8,941 nt of DNA from an uncultured Clostridium sp. (GCA_947174825.1 CAMWKN010000034.1:1-8941), one strand, 5' to 3'; numbered from the stretch's first letter, positions 1 through 6,669 are shown. Translations and numbers: made by a program. The notes: generated by a model from the sequence alone, not told the origin.

Positions 1-179
1 GCAGAGAACAGACAGAGCTGCAATATCACAAACGACTTATGGAGGAAGCACTGCAAAAAAATAATTTCGATACGACTATAAACTATCATTTCATCAGTCG
101 ATCACAAATGTCTGCGGCGGCAATGGCTTATGAAAGTGCGATTGGTGCATACAGTAGTAATGTGTTAGAAAATACCTGA
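1..179 (+). CDS. C-terminal fragment of an unrecognised protein
   Basis: The third forward frame is open from the window edge to a TGA at 177-179 and gives 58 C-terminal residues; the start lies outside the window. The other two forward frames have stops early in this stretch. The visible part is charged and glutamine-rich at first (LQYHKRLMEEALQKNN), then has a small-residue segment (SAAAMAYESAIGAYSSN). There is no membrane segment, Cys motif or catalytic motif. I do not recognise the family. An ATG at 39 is internal and has no ribosome site, so this is better read as a truncated gene than as a small complete one. I see no clear terminator between its stop and the next promoter at 213, so read-through into the peptide operon is possible. 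Confidence 0.6.
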   Translation, partial: REQTELQYHKRLMEEALQKNNFDTTINYHFISRSQMSAAAMAYESAIGAYSSNVLENT

Positions 180-212
180 TAACTGTACTAATGTTACAAA
201 AAGTATATTAAA

Positions 213-240
213 TTTACGGTTATATCAATGTTGATATAAT
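213..240 (+). promoter_or_regulatory. Promoter of the peptide operon
   Basis: A TTTACG -35 at 213-218 and a perfect TATAAT -10 at 235-240 are separated by 16 bp. Transcription would start near 247, leaving a leader of about 22 nt before the precursor ATG at 269. The leader carries a strong AAAGGAGG ribosome site at 253-260, 8 nt before the ATG. This is the only good sigma-A-type promoter I see before the six-gene run. Confidence 0.7.
220..239 (+). promoter_or_regulatory. 20-bp palindrome over the -10: candidate operator
   Basis: TTATATCAA at 220-228, a TG centre, and TTGATATAA at 231-239 form a perfect 9-2-9 inverted repeat. It fills the promoter spacer and covers five of the six -10 bases. 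A dimeric repressor bound here would block RNA polymerase. No regulator gene is in the window, so the protein that would bind is unknown. The arms are AT-rich, so part of the symmetry could be chance. Confidence 0.5.
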
Positions 241-268
241 AATCTACGATAGAAAGGAGGCGGCAAAA

Positions 269-451
269 ATGAAGAAGTTGGTTAAGCGTAGCGATGTCAT
301 GCTGGAGACGTTAGAAGCATATTGCTCATGTAGCTGTACCTGCACAGGAACCTGTAAATGTACCATTGGTCAGGTTAATAATACAAGTTCGTTGCAGCAG
401 GCAAGGTACACTCAGTTCTACATGGATTTTAACGTGATCTACATGGCGTAA
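269..451 (+). CDS. Cys-rich RiPP precursor peptide, Clo7bot / CLI_3235-like
   Basis: A 60-residue peptide, the presumed substrate of the maturation proteins encoded downstream. Residues 1-18 form a basic-then-acidic leader (LVKRSDVMLETLEAY). Residues 19-31 are the core, with Cys at 19, 21, 23, 25, 29 and 31 separated by Ser, Thr, Gly and Lys. Residues 32-60 are a Cys-free tail rich in Asn, Gln and aromatics, ending FNVIYMA. The leader style and Cys cluster, followed by CcpM-, TIGR04066- and ACP-related genes, match what I know of the Clo7bot peptide family (TIGR04065). I count six Cys. The radical SAM enzyme probably makes Cys-based cross-links here, but chemistry and final boundaries are not readable from sequence. 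A 29-residue segment after the Cys cluster is notable: it may be part of the product or a removed follower. The AAAGGAGG site at 253-260 fixes the start. Confidence 0.85.
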   Translation: MKKLVKRSDVMLETLEAYCSCSCTCTGTCKCTIGQVNNTSSLQQARYTQFYMDFNVIYMA

Positions 452-516
452 GTGTGGCATAATGCCATACAAAGAGATGAGTATGGCAATATGATTTTCT
501 ATATTGTCATACTCAT
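452..516 (+). promoter_or_regulatory. Alternating hairpins between precursor and maturase
   Basis: Just after the precursor stop, 452-458 pairs with 464-470 (7 bp, one G-U). Then 477-492 pairs with 501-516 (16 bp, one G-U, 8-nt loop). GCCATAC at 464-470 is also the exact complement of GTATGGC at 481-487, so a middle pairing would exclude both outer hairpins. No T-tract follows the long stem (the next bases are TAAAAAAGG), so it is not a standard terminator. A likely role is mRNA processing or stabilisation that yields more precursor than enzyme message. A smaller hairpin at 524-538 precedes the AAGGAGG site (548-554) of the next gene. Confidence 0.6.
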
Positions 517-561
517 TAAAAAAGGCGGCATGGCTGCCAATATGAACAAGGAGGAACAAAC

Positions 562-1968
562 ATGCCGGTTTTTCATATGTTTGTAGCGGGTGGAAAAGAA
601 TATCTGTTTGATGCAAATGCAAATTCTTTTTTCAAGATCAGTAAAACTCTTTATGAGGATTTGCAAAAGTATCAACAAAGCGGATTTAGAGATAGTTCAC
701 CAGCAATAGAAAAATTACAGGAAAAAGGATATTTGCAGGAACGGGCTGATTTTGAAATGATACATCCGATGGATTCCACTTTGGAGTATTCATTGGAAAG
801 ATGTATCGGCACGATTGCTTTGCAGGTTACGCAGGGATGTAACCTGCGGTGTAAATACTGTGCATATTCCGGTGGTTATGAGAATCGCACACATAGCAGC
901 AAAAGAATGAATAAGGAAACCGCTTTTAGGGCAATCGACTTTCTTTTTGAACATTCTGTTGACCGTGACAGGATTTCGCTTGGATTCTACGGCGGCGAAC
1001 CTTTGCTGGAATATAATTTGATAAAAGAATGTGTAGACTATGCAAAAGGGAAAAGTGCAGGCAAGGAACTGTTATTTAATATGACCACGAACGCTACCCT
1101 CATTACAGATGAAATATTGGAGTTTCTTTATGAAAACGGATTCAGCCTCACCATAAGTTTAGATGGTGATAGGCAAGCACAAAATAAAAACAGGATATTT
1201 GCGGCAAATGGGGAGGGGACATTTGATGTCGTCATGCAGAAATTGGAGAAGCTGCAGGCGAGCCATCCGGATTACATGGATCGCGTACATATTAACGCTG
1301 TGATTGATCCGACTACGAGTTTTGACTGTACAAGTTCTTTTTTCGCAGATTATGAAGCAGTGAAGGATTTTTATGTGAGAGCAAATCTTATATCGGATTT
1401 TTACCGTAAAGACGGGGCGTTAAGGGATGAAGCATACAGTGAAAGATTTAGTTATGAAATATTCAAGCTGTATTTACAGAAGTTAGGGAGGTTGGATGAC
1501 GCCAACATATCTAAGTTGGTTCTGCATGGTTTCCAAAGTTTGGAAGATATTCATGAAAATGTGAAGATGAGCGTTTCGCTGAAAAACAAAATGGATCATC
1601 ACGCCGGACCCTGTGTGCCGGGAATGCAGAGATTATTTGTCGATGTGGATGGAAATTTATATCCATGCGAACGGGTAAGCGAAGCATCCAAAGCGGTTCG
1701 TATGGGACACATAGATACCGGATTTGATATTGACAGGGCAAGGGAACTGTTGAATATCGGAAGATTGACGGAGAAGGAATGTAAAAGGTGTTGGGCTTTT
1801 CGCTTCTGTTCATCGTGCGCGGTTCAGGCGGATGATTTGGAAAAGTTGTCTGCTGAAAAGAAATTACAGAATTGCGCCATGATCCGTGGGCATGTAGATA
1901 ATATGATGAGAGATTACTGTGCCATGCGGGATCTTGGGCTTGATTTTGACAAAGAAAAGATTTTCTGA
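562..1968 (+). CDS. ccpM: Radical SAM/SPASM Cys-rich peptide maturase (CcpM type)
   Basis: A 468-residue cytoplasmic enzyme expected to modify the upstream Cys-rich peptide by S-adenosylmethionine radical chemistry. Residues 1-75 look like a PqqD-like peptide-recognition domain (LFDANANSFFKI, then EKLQEKGYL). The radical SAM motif is CNLRCKYC, with cluster cysteines at 93, 97 and 100, followed by the SAM-binding GFYGGEP at 141-147. The C-terminal SPASM region has Cys at 351, 369, 407, 410, 416, 419, 438 and 453, enough for two auxiliary Fe-S clusters; LYPCERV and ECKRCWAFRFCSSC are its hallmarks. Length and layout fit the Clostridia 'Cys-rich peptide radical SAM maturase' family (TIGR04068). 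Relatives form thioether bonds from Cys to a backbone or side-chain carbon; that outcome here is inferred. The start at 562 follows an AAGGAGG site by 7 nt. No motif appears damaged. Confidence 0.9.
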   Translation: MPVFHMFVAGGKEYLFDANANSFFKISKTLYEDLQKYQQSGFRDSSPAIEKLQEKGYLQERADFEMIHPMDSTLEYSLERCIGTIALQVTQGCNLRCKYCAYSGGYENRTHSSKRMNKETAFRAIDFLFEHSVDRDRISLGFYGGEPLLEYNLIKECVDYAKGKSAGKELLFNMTTNATLITDEILEFLYENGFSLTISLDGDRQAQNKNRIFAANGEGTFDVVMQKLEKLQASHPDYMDRVHINAVIDPTTSFDCTSSFFADYEAVKDFYVRANLISDFYRKDGALRDEAYSERFSYEIFKLYLQKLGRLDDANISKLVLHGFQSLEDIHENVKMSVSLKNKMDHHAGPCVPGMQRLFVDVDGNLYPCERVSEASKAVRMGHIDTGFDIDRARELLNIGRLTEKECKRCWAFRFCSSCAVQADDLEKLSAEKKLQNCAMIRGHVDNMMRDYCAMRDLGLDFDKEKIF

Positions 1969-1990
1969 TTGTAGGAAGGAGGGCAGTCTA

Positions 1991-3100
1991 ATGAAAAGGA
2001 AAGCTATCATTTTTCCGTACAATGCGGAATGTGCCGCTTTAATAAAAAACAGGGAGATGCTTGTAAGTTATGATATAGTAGCCTGTGTTTCACCGAAGGG
2101 CTATGAATTGCACGGAAAAGATGCGGCATATGCTTATGGAGGGGAAGATATTGGTATTACTGTTTCTTGCGATGATATAGGCAGTTTGGATTATGAAGAC
2201 TTGCTGGTATGTGAATCTGCCAGTGACTTCCGGCAGGTTGTGTTGCCGCAAATAAAGATTGCGGCGGAGTGCGGCAAAAACATTGTTTTTATGTATGGGG
2301 TAGAACCGGAATACTGTAAGGAAGTGGAAGAATTCTGTGATACAAACCATGTAAAATGCACAGTTATAACTCGTAGAGTAGTGGATGCGAGTAAGATTAT
2401 GCAAAATGAAAGGGATATTCTTAGAATCTCTGTTCCTGTAATCTTTGTAGCCAGTGTGATTGAAAATACCAATAAATTTGATATTCAGTTGGGGTTGCGC
2501 AGTTATCTGATGAAGCAGGGGTATAAGGTCAGCCAGATTGGAACAAAGGAATATTGCGAACTGTTTGGTTTTCATGCCATACCGCAGTTTATGTATGACC
2601 ATCAGCTTAGTGAAAATGACAAAATCATATTGTTTAACAGACTTTGTAAAAGTATTGAATTGCAGGAGAAACCGGATATTTTTATAATAGGTGTACCGGG
2701 TGCTACAATGGTATTCAATGATGCGATAACCAATTACTTCGGAATCATGGCATTTGAAATAGCTAATGCCGTGCGTCCAGATACTGCGATAATGTGCCTG
2801 CCGCATGAAGGGATTGATGCTGATTTTCTTAAAATGATACAAACATCATCAAAATATAAGTTAGATATGCAGGTGGATTGTTTCAACATGGCAAACAAAC
2901 ATTTTGACACAGCAAGAAGCAAAGATGAGAAGAAGCTGCTGTTTGTGACAGTCAGTACAAAGTTGGTTGATAAAAGAGTAGCGGAGTTGAATAAGGAATC
3001 CCATATTCCCGTTTATAATTCCTTTAACTCTGAAAGCGCATTAAGTATGTATCAGTATGTCGTAGATCAGTTGAGTGAAAGCGATATTGAGACAATATAA
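1991..3100 (+). CDS. Peptide maturation system protein, TIGR04066-like
   Basis: A 369-residue soluble protein. The frame is open from an ATG at 1919, but that overlaps the radical SAM gene. The ATG at 1991 sits behind AGGAAGGAGGG (about 1973-1982) and begins with a strand-like MKRKAIIFPYN, so I chose it. Position and motifs match TIGR04066, a family known only by its association with Clo7bot-type systems; biochemical function is unknown. Residues 148-190 read PVIFVASVIENTNKF, then LGLRSYLMKQGYKVSQIG. That rhythm recalls a MobB/DUF1611-like P-loop domain in which the GK[ST] loop has become N-K-F (Lys162). DIFIIGVPGA at 229-238 would be the following beta-strand with Asp229, comparable to a Walker B strand. 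Nucleotide binding may therefore be lost; this comparison is inference. The gene is 22 nt from its upstream and 24 nt from its downstream neighbour. Confidence 0.75.
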   Translation: MKRKAIIFPYNAECAALIKNREMLVSYDIVACVSPKGYELHGKDAAYAYGGEDIGITVSCDDIGSLDYEDLLVCESASDFRQVVLPQIKIAAECGKNIVFMYGVEPEYCKEVEEFCDTNHVKCTVITRRVVDASKIMQNERDILRISVPVIFVASVIENTNKFDIQLGLRSYLMKQGYKVSQIGTKEYCELFGFHAIPQFMYDHQLSENDKIILFNRLCKSIELQEKPDIFIIGVPGATMVFNDAITNYFGIMAFEIANAVRPDTAIMCLPHEGIDADFLKMIQTSSKYKLDMQVDCFNMANKHFDTARSKDEKKLLFVTVSTKLVDKRVAELNKESHIPVYNSFNSESALSMYQYVVDQLSESDIETI

Positions 3101-3124
3101 TGTGCAACGGGAGGAGGTTTTAGT

Positions 3125-3415
3125 ATGGATAAAGGTCAAGTAAGCGATAAGGTCAAAAATATTTTTATGAGTTTGTTTCAAACGGAGGAAAGCAAGCTTG
3201 TGGAAAGCTACTGGACGGATAACTTCTTTGGAAGCAAGCTGCATATACTGCCGGGAGATGTGGTAGCATATCTGTATACGATAGAGGCAGAATTTGGGTT
3301 GCAGATACCGTCTAATTATATACTTGAAGGTAGATTTAACAGCTTGGATAATGTGGCGGATATTATTTTTGACATTCTTCAGAAGAATGGGACCTGCAAT
3401 GTACAGAATGGTTAG
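3125..3415 (+). CDS. Acyl-carrier-related protein of the maturation system
   Basis: A 96-residue small, probably helical protein. Residues 42-63 (LPGDVVAYLYTIEAEFG, then LQIP) align with helix II of acyl carrier proteins, whose typical form is DSLDxVELVMALEEEFGxxIP. When the E-F-G-x-x-I-P residues are aligned, the phosphopantetheine-accepting Ser of DSL falls on Pro43 (L-P-G-D), so the protein should not carry a 4'-phosphopantetheine arm. This matches what I recall of TIGR04069, 'peptide maturation system acyl carrier-related protein'. It probably acts as a binding scaffold or adaptor, which is inference. The start is supported by GGGAGGAGG at 3109-3117. Its TAG stop at 3413-3415 overlaps the ribosome site of the peptidase gene, suggesting coupled translation. 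Confidence 0.8.
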   Translation: MDKGQVSDKVKNIFMSLFQTEESKLVESYWTDNFFGSKLHILPGDVVAYLYTIEAEFGLQIPSNYILEGRFNSLDNVADIIFDILQKNGTCNVQNG

Positions 3416-3424
3416 GGGTGTCAT

Positions 3425-4855
3425 ATGGGTTCTGGTATTCAGATTGCTGTAATCGACAGTGGAATAAATAAAAGGCTGACGGGCGGGATACCTATTAAAA
3501 ACTGTCTGTTAGTTGATGATGACAATCACATAGCAAAGGACTGTGCCGTGCCAGAGGACAGAGATTTTTTGCACGGCACAATATGTACGCTGATAATAGA
3601 AAAGTATTGTCCGGGGAATGTCTTTACCGCAATCCGTATTCTCAATCGCAGGGGAATCGGTGGAGTTGAAAAATTAGAGCCTGCTTTGGAATGGTGTTAT
3701 CAAAACAATATAAAACTTGTTAATTTAAGTCTTGGGACAACCCATTATAAAGAGAGGGAAACACTAAACAGGCTGATCAATAAATACACCTATAAAGGTC
3801 TGGTTATAGTAGCCGCAATATCAAATATAGGATATTTTACATTTCCGGCGAGCTTTGCGAATGTCATAAGCGCTGTGAAAAAAGAGAATGGATTGTCTTA
3901 TGCGAAGGATTATCTCCATTTGGGTATAGATACAGTTGTTCCCGCAGAGCATACAGTTACATTGGGAAATAGGAGATATAAATCAACACATAGTAACAGT
4001 TATGCAGCTCCATATGTAACGGCTATGGTATGCAGAATGATGGCGGAAGGCGAAAACTGCAATATACATGAAATAAAGAGATATGTGCGTGAAAAAAGCG
4101 CCACACTTATGACGGATGAATTATACAATCCTGACTGGATATACAGGGCATATATGCCAACGCAGAAGAAGCAGAGTAAAGCAGATTATTGTTTTACGTT
4201 GGCACCGGGCAGATATGATGATGACAGACAGGAGATTGATACTATCATTGCATATGATAAATCTGAACTGGAGCAGATTGATATAGATAACAGAAATCTG
4301 GTATATCTTGGCTGCGATGATATACAAAACATATATACAGATGGCTTTATGTGGAGTCCCCAGACAAGGGCGCAGCAGATTGTCAGGAATCAGTACAGAG
4401 GCAACGGTCTGCACATTCCGTTCATTCTTCTGGATGTGGCGGAATCGGTGGATCAGTATTATATCTTGACAATGTTTAGACAGATGTTTGGCGAGGATGG
4501 TTACAGTGCTTATGCCGTAAGCATGGAACCGGAGTGTGTACTATACGGAATCGAATATATGCCTGCCGTGCAGTTTCCCATTACAGAGGGTCTTGTAAGG
4601 AATTTTATTGAGGGGCAGGTTTATTATAAACAAAATGATCTGATTTTATGGAGTGTCTATCAAGCGAAAAAGGCAAAAATTGATAAGCTGTATCCAGACT
4701 ATGATGCAGAAATTCGTATTAGAGAAAAGGAGATACTGCTCTATATAGAAAAAAATATGATTTACATACAGGAATACGATGCTCTGACAAGGGATTGTAT
4801 CAGGGCGGTTTATGATGTGTTGGTAAATTGCATGGAGGGAGAACATGAGCAATAA
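3425..4855 (+). CDS. Leaderless S8 (subtilisin-like) peptidase with C-terminal TIGR04066-like domain
   Basis: A 476-residue protein. The catalytic domain starts at residue 5: Asp11 in AVIDSGI, His50 in FLHGTI, oxyanion-hole Asn134 in AAISNIG, and nucleophile Ser192 in SNSYAAPYV (family form GTSMAAPHV). All four key residues are present. There is no signal peptide or propeptide, so it should act inside the cell, most likely trimming the modified peptide before export. The catalytic domain ends near residue 240. The remaining ~235 residues contain a stretch from Pro332 that lines up with residues 149-198 of the TIGR04066-like protein encoded two genes upstream: a hydrophobic strand, an Asp/Glu loop, helix, GY, then C-x-L-[FY]-G-x4-P. 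The start has a moderate AGGGGTG site. The end overlaps the ABC gene by 11 nt, which suggests coupled translation. The substrate is inferred from context only. Confidence 0.87.
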   Translation: MGSGIQIAVIDSGINKRLTGGIPIKNCLLVDDDNHIAKDCAVPEDRDFLHGTICTLIIEKYCPGNVFTAIRILNRRGIGGVEKLEPALEWCYQNNIKLVNLSLGTTHYKERETLNRLINKYTYKGLVIVAAISNIGYFTFPASFANVISAVKKENGLSYAKDYLHLGIDTVVPAEHTVTLGNRRYKSTHSNSYAAPYVTAMVCRMMAEGENCNIHEIKRYVREKSATLMTDELYNPDWIYRAYMPTQKKQSKADYCFTLAPGRYDDDRQEIDTIIAYDKSELEQIDIDNRNLVYLGCDDIQNIYTDGFMWSPQTRAQQIVRNQYRGNGLHIPFILLDVAESVDQYYILTMFRQMFGEDGYSAYAVSMEPECVLYGIEYMPAVQFPITEGLVRNFIEGQVYYKQNDLILWSVYQAKKAKIDKLYPDYDAEIRIREKEILLYIEKNMIYIQEYDALTRDCIRAVYDVLVNCMEGEHEQ

Positions 4856-6551
4856 GGAAGCAGTCCGCAGGCTGCTTGGGCTTTTAAGAGAATATAGAAA
4901 AATCATTATTGTCATAGTCGGCTGTTTGTTGGTTTCTACCGGATTGAATCTGTGTGTCCCGCTGCTCAGCCGTAGGATCATGGATGACGGATTTATCGGA
5001 GGCGATAAGGAACTGCTGATAAAGTTGGTCCTTCTGACAATGGGAATCTACGGTGTCAATGGGGTGATCGATCTTTTGAAAGAGAAAAAGAGGGTAGACA
5101 TATCTGCAGGAATCCAGTATTTCTTATCAGAACAGTCTTTTGCGCATTTGATGAAACTGAAAGTCAGCTATTTCAATAACACGAATTATGCAGAAATACT
5201 GAATGGCATTAGCACAGATACGGGTAAGATGGCATCCATTGCGGACAACAGCGTATTCTTTGTCGTAACGCAGGCATTCAGCATGGCGGGCGGCATCATA
5301 GGGCTTTTCATCATTGATTACCGCATGACGATTTTGGTGTTGGCATTTATTCCTATAAAATATATCATAATGAGACGCTTTGCAAAAAGGCAGAAGTCTA
5401 TCATGGATGATTTCATTGCGGCAAACCAGAGTTACGCAAGATGGTTTGGGGATACTGTTGGAGGGGTACGGGAAGTAAAACTGTTCCATATCTTTGATGA
5501 AAAGCATGAGGAGTTTGCTCTTAACCAGAATGATATTATAGAGAAGCAAAAGCAGATGAATATGTTAAGTCAGTGGAATATGATTATAGATAGTATTATG
5601 GTACAGTTCCTTTCCACATTGTTATATATATTGGGCGCAAATTTGGTGTTTGATTTGCAACTTTCAGTAGGTAGTGTGTTTGCTTTCATTACATATAGCG
5701 CTTATGTTACGGGACCGATTTCTGCGATCCTTAATATCGGATACCTTCTATCAGGAATTATTCCGTCAACTAAGAGATATTACGCTTTTATGGATCTTGA
5801 GGAAGAAACGGATAACGGAAAGGCTGTGGAGCTGCATCTGAATGACTTAAAAATGGAACAAGTTTCTTTTGCATATGAAAAAGATAAATATATTCTAAAG
5901 AATGTTGATGTTTTATTTGTAAAAGGAAGCAAGACAGCTATAATCGGGCGTAATGGTTCAGGAAAGACAACGATTATCAATCTACTTGTCAGAATGTATG
6001 AGCCAACAAGTGGAAAGATATTGTTAGGAACAGAGAATATCTTAGAATTATCATTATCAGAGTATCGGAATATGGTATCTGTGGTAAGCCAGCAGATATA
6101 CCTATTTAATGACACAATAAAAAATAATATTTGCTTGTATAAACAGGTAGACGATATTGTGATAGAAGCAGCCTGCAAGGACAGTGGACTTGAAGATTTT
6201 ATAAAAGAGGTTTCTTTAGATTATGTGGTAGGGCAGAATGGGGCGATGCTTTCTGGTGGACAGAAACAGAAGATTGCTCTTGCAAGGGCATTAATACATG
6301 ATAAGCCAATCATTATATTTGATGAAGCCACTTCAAATACGGATGCTTATTCAGAACAGCAGATTAACGGATTGTTGAATACGAAACTGAGAGAAAAAAC
6401 AGTGATAGTGATAACGCATAAGAAAGAGATATTGAGTAAAGTGGATCAGATTGTCGTGCTGAAGGAGGGAGTGGTCGATGATACTGGGACATATGATGAG
6501 TTGATAGGTAAGAATGATGAATTAAATATTATGATGGAAAAAACGGATTGA
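4845..6551 (+). CDS. ABC exporter, fused permease and ATP-binding domains
   Basis: A 568-residue half-transporter that would work as a homodimer in the cytoplasmic membrane. The N-terminal ~310 residues hold about six hydrophobic segments, the first at roughly residues 17-40. The nucleotide-binding domain has Walker A GRNGSGKTT (368-376), a Q-loop (VVSQQ), signature LSGGQ (469-473), Walker B IIIFDEAT with Asp493 and Glu494, and the H-loop His525. All motifs are intact, so it should hydrolyse ATP. It lacks the ~150-residue N-terminal C39 peptidase domain of many bacteriocin exporters, which agrees with a separate peptidase gene just upstream. It probably exports the matured Cys-rich peptide and may also give self-protection, since no separate immunity gene is visible. 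The ribosome site GGAGGG lies inside the end of the peptidase gene. Confidence 0.92.
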   Translation: MSNKEAVRRLLGLLREYRKIIIVIVGCLLVSTGLNLCVPLLSRRIMDDGFIGGDKELLIKLVLLTMGIYGVNGVIDLLKEKKRVDISAGIQYFLSEQSFAHLMKLKVSYFNNTNYAEILNGISTDTGKMASIADNSVFFVVTQAFSMAGGIIGLFIIDYRMTILVLAFIPIKYIIMRRFAKRQKSIMDDFIAANQSYARWFGDTVGGVREVKLFHIFDEKHEEFALNQNDIIEKQKQMNMLSQWNMIIDSIMVQFLSTLLYILGANLVFDLQLSVGSVFAFITYSAYVTGPISAILNIGYLLSGIIPSTKRYYAFMDLEEETDNGKAVELHLNDLKMEQVSFAYEKDKYILKNVDVLFVKGSKTAIIGRNGSGKTTIINLLVRMYEPTSGKILLGTENILELSLSEYRNMVSVVSQQIYLFNDTIKNNICLYKQVDDIVIEAACKDSGLEDFIKEVSLDYVVGQNGAMLSGGQKQKIALARALIHDKPIIIFDEATSNTDAYSEQQINGLLNTKLREKTVIVITHKKEILSKVDQIVVLKEGVVDDTGTYDELIGKNDELNIMMEKTD

Positions 6552-6558
6552 ATATAAG

Positions 6559-6601
6559 AAAATCTTTTCAGAGTAGCAAAGCATGTCTGAAAGGATTTTT
6601 T
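6559..6601 (+). terminator. Rho-independent terminator of the peptide operon
   Basis: A 14-bp stem pairs 6559-6572 with 6586-6599, with one G-U pair and a 13-nt loop. A run of T at 6596-6601 closes it. It begins 8 nt after the ABC transporter stop. A near-identical hairpin is found at 8691-8731. Confidence 0.88.
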
Positions 6602-6606
6602 GCCGT

Positions 6607-6635
6607 TTTCTGCAAAAACAGCCCACTTTCTGCAA
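6607..6635 (+). promoter_or_regulatory. Paired direct repeats, probable activator site (copy 1)
   Basis: TTTCTGCAA occurs at 6607-6615 and 6627-6635, a period of 20 bp or about two helical turns, ending 6 bp before a -35 element. Two 9-bp direct repeats about 20-21 bp apart, abutting a promoter, are the typical layout for LytTR response regulators such as AgrA, ComE and VirR. The motif itself does not match a consensus I can name, so the LytTR assignment is inference. Confidence 0.6.
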
Positions 6636-6641
6636 GGGTAA

Positions 6642-6669
6642 TTGACCTCTAACCATATTTTGTTATTAT
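6642..6669 (+). promoter_or_regulatory. Promoter of the 6748-7907 unit
   Basis: TTGACC (6642-6647), a 16-bp spacer and TATTAT (6664-6669). TGT precedes the -10, giving an extended -10. Transcription would start near 6676, leaving a ~70-nt leader before the ATG at 6748. The second direct repeat starts 37 bp before the -10, exactly as in copy 2 at 8757-8799. Confidence 0.7.

Noticed and set aside
1919..1990. N-terminal extension of the TIGR04066-like gene from the ATG at 1919
   Set aside because: It overlaps the radical SAM coding end by 50 nt. The ATG at 1991 has a strong ribosome site and a natural N-terminus.
2090..2842. Long minus-strand open frame of 250 codons
   Set aside because: It lies wholly inside the TIGR04066-like gene on the other strand, has a low-complexity, unrecognisable translation and no fitting ribosome site. 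The same applies to the minus-strand frames at 326-622, 1511-1813, 3041-3424, 4121-4414, 4646-4981, 5127-5549, 5780-6178 and 7586-7882.
4845..5300. Possible C39 peptidase domain at the start of the ABC transporter
   Set aside because: The first hydrophobic segment begins near residue 17 and there is no Cys/His peptidase motif. Total length is that of a plain exporter.
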